Notes under the pieces: model-generated
The model's input: only the letters and a program-made list of their open reading frames with translations
Told to the model about the DNA's origin: nothing
The model's database searches: none
Source: Chloroflexota bacterium
Lineage (GTDB): Bacteria > Chloroflexota > Anaerolineae > Anaerolineales > Villigracilaceae
Reading direction: 5' to 3'
Assembly (NCBI GenBank): GCA_016191985.1
Contig: JACPVB010000015.1
Span: forward strand, 1 to 19,203
DNA length: 19,203 nt
In this document: piece by piece, positions 15,471 through 19,203 of the stretch
Layout of the letters: every line of letters begins with the position of its first letter
Numbering within the stretch: the first letter of the stretch is position 1
Made by a program: the position numbers and the translations under genes

Positions 15471-15970
15471 CGCAATCTATTACCATCAATGTCACAGTCA
15501 ACGAAAAAGAATACAAATGCGAAGTGGAGCCGCGTCTTTTGCTCAGCGATTTTCTGCGCCACGAACTTGGACTCACTGGTACGCACGTCGGCTGTGAGCA
15601 CGGCGTGTGCGGAGCCTGTACGATTTTGTTCAATGGCGAGTCCATGCGCTCGTGTTTAATTTTCGCTGTGCAGGCGGATGGTCACAACATCACAACGGTT
15701 GAAGGTCTATCTTCCCCACATTTTGGGGGGATAGAGGGGGGCTTGCATCCCTTGCAACAATCGTTTTGGGAAGCGCACGGTCTGCAATGCGGTTATTGCA
15801 CCCCAGGGATTTTAATGACGCTTGTTCCATTTCTAAAAGAGAATCCAAACCCGACCGAAGATGAAATCCGCCACGCGCTTTCGGGAAATCTTTGTCGCTG
15901 CACGGGCTATCAGCATATTGTGGATGCGGTGAAGTTGGCGAGCGAAAAAATACGAGAATTGGAGAAATAG
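15467..15970 (+). CDS. Molybdenum hydroxylase 2Fe-2S (small) subunit
   Basis: Carries two [2Fe-2S] clusters between the molybdenum site and FAD. The 167 residues contain the plant-ferredoxin-like set C43, C48, C51 and C63 (VGCEHGVCGACTILFNG) and the C-terminal set C108, C111, C143 and C145 (CGYCTPG...CRCTG). All eight ligands are intact. Between VEGL and LHPLQ the linker is longer than usual (SSPHFGGIEGG), encoded by a C-run/G-run stretch at 15711-15741. The last residues and stop lie inside an octamer array (15954-15980). The gene would normally be followed or preceded by the molybdopterin large subunit, but none is present here. Confidence 0.92.
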   Translation: MTQSITINVTVNEKEYKCEVEPRLLLSDFLRHELGLTGTHVGCEHGVCGACTILFNGESMRSCLIFAVQADGHNITTVEGLSSPHFGGIEGGLHPLQQSFWEAHGLQCGYCTPGILMTLVPFLKENPNPTEDEIRHALSGNLCRCTGYQHIVDAVKLASEKIRELEK

Positions 15971-15980
15971 AGAATTGGAG
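15954..15980. repeat. 8-nt unit array across the 2Fe-2S subunit stop codon
   Basis: GAGAATTG (15954), GAGAAATA (15962), GAGAATTG (15970) and a partial GAG run in register. They encode the end of the protein and include TAG at 15968-15970. Confidence 0.6.
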
Positions 15981-15990
15981 TTTAGAAAGT

Positions 15991-16130
15991 GCTGGTGGTC
16001 AAGTAGCTCCGAACGATAGTGAGGAGCGTATCGAAACCACAAGGAAACCGAGAAAATTTTCTTACAAAAAGTATTCACGAAACGGTTGGTTTCGATACGG
16101 GCTCGGCTTGCACTCGCCCTACTCAACCAA
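15991..16130. repeat. MITE/BIME-like palindromic element, copy 3
   Basis: The left arm GCTGGTGGTCAAGTAG...TATCGAAACCAC (15991-16040) and the right arm GGTTGGTTTCGATAC...CTACTCAACCAA (16084-16130) flank a 43-nt spacer resembling that of copy 2 (TTACA...GAAAC). The copy is more diverged: GGTCAAG and GGTTTCG replace GGTCGAG and GGTCTCG, and the inner stem is GCTCC/GGAGC. It ends 16 nt before the amidase start. Confidence 0.82.
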
Positions 16131-16146
16131 CGAGCATGAATGAAAC

Positions 16147-17430
16147 ATGAACCTAACCGAACTCACCCGCGCCTTTCGCAACAATGAACTTTCACCTCGA
16201 GATCTGGTCTCCAGTCTCCAGTCTCTTTTCGATTCCCGCGAGCCATCCGTCCTCGCCTTCCTCCCCGAAGAAAACCGCTTCGAACGATTGCAAAAAGAAG
16301 CGGAAGAACTCATTGCACGTTATCCCGATCCTACAAACCGCCCTCCCCTCTTTGGCATGTTCGTCGGCGTGAAAGATATTTTCCACGTGGAAGATTTCGT
16401 AACACAGGCAGGCAGTCGTTTGCCCGCCGATGAACTTCAAGGCAACGAAGCTGAAAGTGTCACAAATTTAAAAAAGGCTGGCGCACTGATTCTTGGAAAA
16501 ACTGTCACCACCGAATTTGCATATTTTTCACCAGGCCCCACGCGCAATCCGCATCACCCCGAACACACACCGGGTGGTTCAAGCAGCGGGTCGGCGGCGG
16601 CGGTTGGCGCAGGAATATGTTCACTCGCGCTTGGCACACAAACCATCGGCTCGGTCATTCGTCCCGCCGCGTTTTGCGGAGTGGTCGGCTTCAAGCCCAC
16701 GTACGAAAGAATTTCGCGCGATGGTGTCATTCCCCTCTCGCCGATACTTGATCACATTGGGATTTTTGCAAATGATGTCCAAACCGCAAAACAAGTTGCC
16801 AGTGTGGTAATTAGTAATTGGGAAATGGTAATTGAAGAGAGAAAGCCAATTCTTGGAATACCTGATGGAAAATATCTCGCCAACGCCTCAGACTACGCTT
16901 TGAGCTGTTTCAACGACTTATGCAGTTTACTAGCCCAAGGAGGTTATGAGATTCGCCGCGTGCAGGTAATGGATGATTTTGATGAAATCAAATCTCGGCA
17001 TGATGCAATCATGTCATTCGACGCCGCAAACGTTCACAAAGAATGGTTCAACAAATACGCAACTCTCTACTCGTCCAAATTCTCCGATCTCATCAAACGT
17101 GGACAATCAATTACCAATTACCAATTACAAACCGCTCTCGAGGCCCGCGATAACTTCCGCAACCAAATTACCCAAACGATGGACAAAAACAACATTGACC
17201 TCTGGCTCTGCCCTCCCACTGTCGGCCCCGCGCCAAAAGGACTCGACAGCACGGGCGACCCCGTTATGTGCCTGCCGTGGACTCAAATTGGTTTTCCTGC
17301 CATCAATATCCCCACAACAAAAAATGAAGAAGGTCTGCCAATGGGTTTACAAATTGTCGGCAAATGGAACTCCGATGAATCGTTGCTCGCATGGGCGGAA
17401 GACATCGAGAAAGTTGTGAGAAAACTATGA
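16147..17430 (+). CDS. Amidase-signature family hydrolase
   Basis: Hydrolyses a C-N amide bond in the cytoplasm; substrate unknown. The 427 residues have the Ser-cisSer-Lys triad: Lys76 in GVKDIF, cis-Ser145 in PGGSSSGSAAAVG, and nucleophile Ser169 in GTQTIGSVIRPAAFCGVVGFKPT. The 24-residue spacing between the two serines fits the family. There is no C-terminal allophanate-hydrolase-type extension. The ATG at 16147 lacks a good ribosome site, because the repeat element ends 16 nt upstream. The stop overlaps the fdrA start (ATGA). Heptamer arrays encode residues near 20-27, 220-229 and 321-327. Coupling to FdrA and a permease suggests a ureido or amide intermediate of nucleobase breakdown; this is inferred from context only. 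Confidence 0.85.
   Translation: MNLTELTRAFRNNELSPRDLVSSLQSLFDSREPSVLAFLPEENRFERLQKEAEELIARYPDPTNRPPLFGMFVGVKDIFHVEDFVTQAGSRLPADELQGNEAESVTNLKKAGALILGKTVTTEFAYFSPGPTRNPHHPEHTPGGSSSGSAAAVGAGICSLALGTQTIGSVIRPAAFCGVVGFKPTYERISRDGVIPLSPILDHIGIFANDVQTAKQVASVVISNWEMVIEERKPILGIPDGKYLANASDYALSCFNDLCSLLAQGGYEIRRVQVMDDFDEIKSRHDAIMSFDAANVHKEWFNKYATLYSSKFSDLIKRGQSITNYQLQTALEARDNFRNQITQTMDKNNIDLWLCPPTVGPAPKGLDSTGDPVMCLPWTQIGFPAINIPTTKNEEGLPMGLQIVGKWNSDESLLAWAEDIEKVVRKL
16206..16226. repeat. In-frame heptamer array in amidase N terminus
   Basis: GGTCTCC, AGTCTCC and AGTCTCT are three consecutive 7-nt units. Three units make 21 nt, which preserves the frame and encodes part of LVSSLQSL. Confidence 0.6.
16806..16833. 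repeat. In-frame heptamer array in amidase centre
   Basis: GGTAATT, AGTAATT, GGGAAAT and GGTAATT are four consecutive heptamers, encoding VISNWEMVI. GGTAATT is the reverse complement of the AATTACC unit found at 17108 and 19115. Confidence 0.65.
17108..17128. repeat. Perfect triple heptamer CAATTAC in amidase
   Basis: Three exact tandem copies of CAATTAC (21 nt, frame-neutral) encode SITNYQLQ. They are the inverse orientation of the GGTAATT units at 16806-16833. Confidence 0.7.
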
Positions 17431-19103
17431 CCGTTGTTAAATGGAACGTCCGCGCGGGCGCATATTACGACTCCGTTGTGTTGATGCAGCTTCAACGCGG
17501 CTTGCTCGGCTTGCCTAACGTTGTGGATGCTGGCGTGGTGATGGCAACTCCCGCCAACCGTGATTTGCTCGCGGCGAACAATCTCCTGCCCGAATCCATC
17601 ACCGCCAACCCCGATGATTTGCTGATCGTCATCAAAGCAGACGATGAGGCATCCGCCACCGACGCCATCAGCAAAGTGGACGAATTGCTCACGCGTCGCA
17701 AATCTTCCAATTCTCAGCAGGACTTTCGTCCGCGCAGTTTGAGCGCCGCAGCCAAACAATTACCCGAAGCCAATTGGGTGCTCATCTCAGTCCCTGGCCG
17801 TTATGCGGCGGAGGTGGCACGCGAAGCGCTTGAACTCGGAAAACATGTTTTTCTTTACAGCGATAACGTCTCCCTCGAAGATGAAATCTCGTTGAAGAAA
17901 ACCGCTCGTGACAAGGGATCGCTCGTGATGGGTCCCGACTGCGGGACAGCCATCATCAATGGCATTGGGCTGGGATTTGCAAACCGCATCCGCCGCGGAC
18001 CGATCGGGCTGGTCGGCGCTTCGGGGACCGGTACTCAGGCTGTGACCGCGCAAATCCATAACCTTGGCTCGGGTATCTCCCACGCCATTGGTACCGGCGG
18101 ACGCGATCTCAAATCCGATGTCGGCGCAATCACCGCGCATCAAGCATTGGATTTGCTTGCGCGTGATTCTGAAACAAAGGTAATTGCTCTTATCTCAAAA
18201 CCACCATCATCTGATGTTGCGACTCAATTAATCTCCGCCGCGCAAGGAACGGGCAAACCAGTAGTCGTTTATTTCATCGGCTACCCACCACCCGCGCGCA
18301 AGATTGGCAATTTGCATTTTGCGATTAGTTTGAGCGAGGCGGCGGAAATTGCAGTTAGAGAAATGGAGAATTTGAGAATTGATAATTCTCAAATCTCTAA
18401 TTCTCGGTTCGTCCGTGGTTTATTTTCAGGCGGGACTCTCGCTTATGAAACGATGATTGGGTTGCAAGCTTCCCTTGCTCCATTGTTCTCTAATTCTCCA
18501 ATCACTAATTCTCAGAATTTAGAAGACCCTCTTCACAGCAAATTCCACACCATCATAGATTTGGGGGACGAGTTCTTCATGGTCGGACGCCTGCATCCGA
18601 TGATCGACAATGATCTACGCATCCGCCGCATGAAACAGGAAGCCGCAGATCCAGAAGTTGGAATGATTCTGTTCGATGTGGTTTTGGGTGAAGGCTCGCA
18701 TCTTGACCCAGCAGGGGAGTTGGTGCCTGTGATTAAAGAGATTCGAGATTCGAGACCAGAGATTGAGTTTGTTGCAATTGTCATTGGCACGGACGATGAC
18801 CCACAAAACCTCCAGTCTCAAGTCTCTCAGTTGACCGATGCTGGTGTCACAGTTTTCAGAACCGCCGCTGAAGCAGTGGAATACATCAGTCTGCGTTTTA
18901 GCGGCAATAGGAAATATGAATTTACCCCCATTGACCTTGAACAACTAAAACAGCCTCTCGCCGCCATCAACGTTGGACTTGAATCATTTTACGACAGCCT
19001 AATCTCTCAAGGCGCGCAAGCCGTGCATGTGGAATGGCGTCCGCCTGCGGGTGGGAATGAAAAAATGGCGGCGTTGCTGGCAAAGATGAAAAGTAAAAAG
19101 TAA
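17427..19103 (+). CDS. fdrA: FdrA family protein (acyl-CoA synthetase-like; carbamoyltransferase-associated)
   Basis: FdrA resembles the CoA- and phosphate-binding domains of succinyl-CoA synthetase. In E. coli it lies in the allantoin locus and has been linked, with DUF1116 and DUF2877 proteins, to oxamate carbamoyltransferase. The 558 residues match the family length. Signatures: MGPDCGTAIINGIGLGFANR (168-187), GLVGASGTGTQ (194-204), AIGTGGRDLKSDVGAITAHQALDLL (220-244), SKPP near 258, and VGRLHPMIDNDLRIRRMK near 386. The start at 17427 overlaps the amidase stop (ATGA); an earlier in-frame start at 17391 lies wholly inside the amidase gene. Asn/Ser-rich inserts near 314-327 and 355-362 and the stop region are built of heptamer or octamer repeats. 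A probable DUF1116 gene follows, as in known fdrA loci. Confidence 0.9.
   Translation: MTVVKWNVRAGAYYDSVVLMQLQRGLLGLPNVVDAGVVMATPANRDLLAANNLLPESITANPDDLLIVIKADDEASATDAISKVDELLTRRKSSNSQQDFRPRSLSAAAKQLPEANWVLISVPGRYAAEVAREALELGKHVFLYSDNVSLEDEISLKKTARDKGSLVMGPDCGTAIINGIGLGFANRIRRGPIGLVGASGTGTQAVTAQIHNLGSGISHAIGTGGRDLKSDVGAITAHQALDLLARDSETKVIALISKPPSSDVATQLISAAQGTGKPVVVYFIGYPPPARKIGNLHFAISLSEAAEIAVREMENLRIDNSQISNSRFVRGLFSGGTLAYETMIGLQASLAPLFSNSPITNSQNLEDPLHSKFHTIIDLGDEFFMVGRLHPMIDNDLRIRRMKQEAADPEVGMILFDVVLGEGSHLDPAGELVPVIKEIRDSRPEIEFVAIVIGTDDDPQNLQSQVSQLTDAGVTVFRTAAEAVEYISLRFSGNRKYEFTPIDLEQLKQPLAAINVGLESFYDSLISQGAQAVHVEWRPPAGGNEKMAALLAKMKSKK
18366..18405. repeat. Palindromic 7/8-mer array inside fdrA
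   Basis: GAGAATT and TGAGAATT, then GAT, then AATTCTC, AAATCTCT and AATTCTC. ATTTGAGAATT (18370-18380) and AATTCTCAAAT (18384-18394) are perfect 11-bp complements with a 3-nt loop. The array is in frame and encodes a short Asn/Ser-rich insert (LRIDNSQISNS). Confidence 0.7.
18488..18511. repeat. 8-nt unit array inside fdrA
   Basis: CTCTAATT, CTCCAATC and ACTAATTC are consecutive octamers. They are in frame and encode SNSPITNSQ, which resembles the insert at 18366-18405. Confidence 0.55.
18738..18765. repeat. In-frame heptamer array GAGATTC in fdrA
   Basis: GAGATTC, GAGATTC, GAGACCA and GAGATTG are four consecutive heptamers, encoding EIRDSRPEIE. Confidence 0.65.
18807..18827. repeat. In-frame heptamer array AGTCTCN in fdrA
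   Basis: AACCTCC, AGTCTCA and AGTCTCT are three consecutive heptamers, encoding QNLQSQVSQ. The units are the same as in the amidase array at 16206 and the xdhC end at 14456. Confidence 0.6.
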
Positions 19104-19135
19104 TGGGTAAGTAGTAATTACCATTTACAAATTAC
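19101..19135. repeat. Heptamer array across the fdrA stop codon
   Basis: TAATGGG, TAAGTAG, TAATTAC, CATTTAC and AAATTAC are five heptamers in register. The first contains the fdrA TAA stop (19101-19103). The array fills nearly all of the 44-nt gap to the next gene. Confidence 0.65.
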
Positions 19136-19147
19136 ATGGAGATGAAA

Positions 19148-19203
19148 ATGGACATTGAAACTGCAAACACCACTGCCACCAACCGCATGATGGAAGCGCG
19201 ACC
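19148..19203 (+). CDS. Start of probable DUF1116 (YlbE-like) protein, partial
   Basis: The ATG at 19148 follows GGAG (19137-19140) and opens a frame to the window edge with 18 complete codons, containing ANTTATNRMMEAR. DUF1116 proteins often begin with a similar 'AN..A..RM..A.P' helix and usually follow fdrA, so position and this short stretch agree. Too little is visible to prove it. Confidence 0.45.
   Translation, partial: MDIETANTTATNRMMEAR

Noticed and set aside
12922..15970. Aerobic CO dehydrogenase operon
   Set aside because: CoxG, FAD and 2Fe-2S subunits are common to many molybdenum hydroxylases. No CoxL with its active-site signature is present, and the neighbours point to nucleobase use.
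6774..16130. CRISPR array from repeated palindromic units
   Set aside because: Copies are thousands of bases apart, are not evenly spaced, and have conserved rather than unique spacers; no cas gene is present.
16147..17430. GatA subunit of the tRNA amidotransferase, or AtzF allophanate hydrolase
   Set aside because: The gene is not linked to gatB/gatC and lacks the allophanate-hydrolase C-terminal domain; only the amidase-signature family can be supported.

Overview
The window looks like a bacterial chromosome segment, most probably from the Chloroflexota (Anaerolineae-like). This taxonomic guess is an inference. It rests on a bacterial alpha-aminoadipate (LysX-type) lysine cluster, a divergent GltB, an FdrA-type catabolic cluster, mixed moderate GC, and many short palindromic and heptameric repeats. 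No rRNA, tRNA, CRISPR array, phage gene or transposase is visible.

Layout. (1) 1-153 is the 3' end of a plus-strand gene resembling adenylosuccinate lyase. It converges on a very long minus-strand glutamate synthase gene (163-4980). (2) 4981-5384 is a divergent regulatory region with a good sigma70-type promoter, a small Lys-rich leader ORF, and a terminator with a competing antiterminator: a textbook-style attenuator. (3) 5385-10905 is the first half of the alpha-aminoadipate lysine pathway in reaction order: homocitrate synthase (with a C-terminal RAM domain), homoaconitase large and small subunits, homoisocitrate dehydrogenase and LysX. Together they convert 2-oxoglutarate to 2-oxoadipate and, after an amination not encoded here, ligate alpha-aminoadipate to LysW. 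LysW and LysZ/Y/J/K are not in the window. The neighbouring GltB would supply the glutamate used as amino donor. (4) 10906-11079 holds an inverted-repeat terminator between convergent lysX and an NCS2 nucleobase permease (11080-12489, minus). (5) From 12922 onward a plus-strand catabolic cluster encodes a CoxG-like SRPBCC protein, XdhC, the FAD and 2Fe-2S subunits of a molybdenum hydroxylase, an amidase-signature hydrolase, FdrA, and the first codons of a probable DUF1116 protein. The permease, hydroxylase parts, amidase and FdrA/DUF1116 together suggest uptake and breakdown of a purine or other N-heterocycle ending in carbamoyl transfer. The molybdopterin large subunit is not in the window.

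Two repeat systems overlie the genes. A ~140-bp MITE/BIME-like element occurs three times (6774-6912, 9865-10012, 15991-16130), each time 16-26 nt upstream of a start codon. Its inner stems differ in sequence but stay complementary. Separately, 7- and 8-nt unit arrays (units like AATTACC, AGTCTCC, GAGATTC) lie inside reading frames and across stop codons. They are densest in the catabolic cluster.
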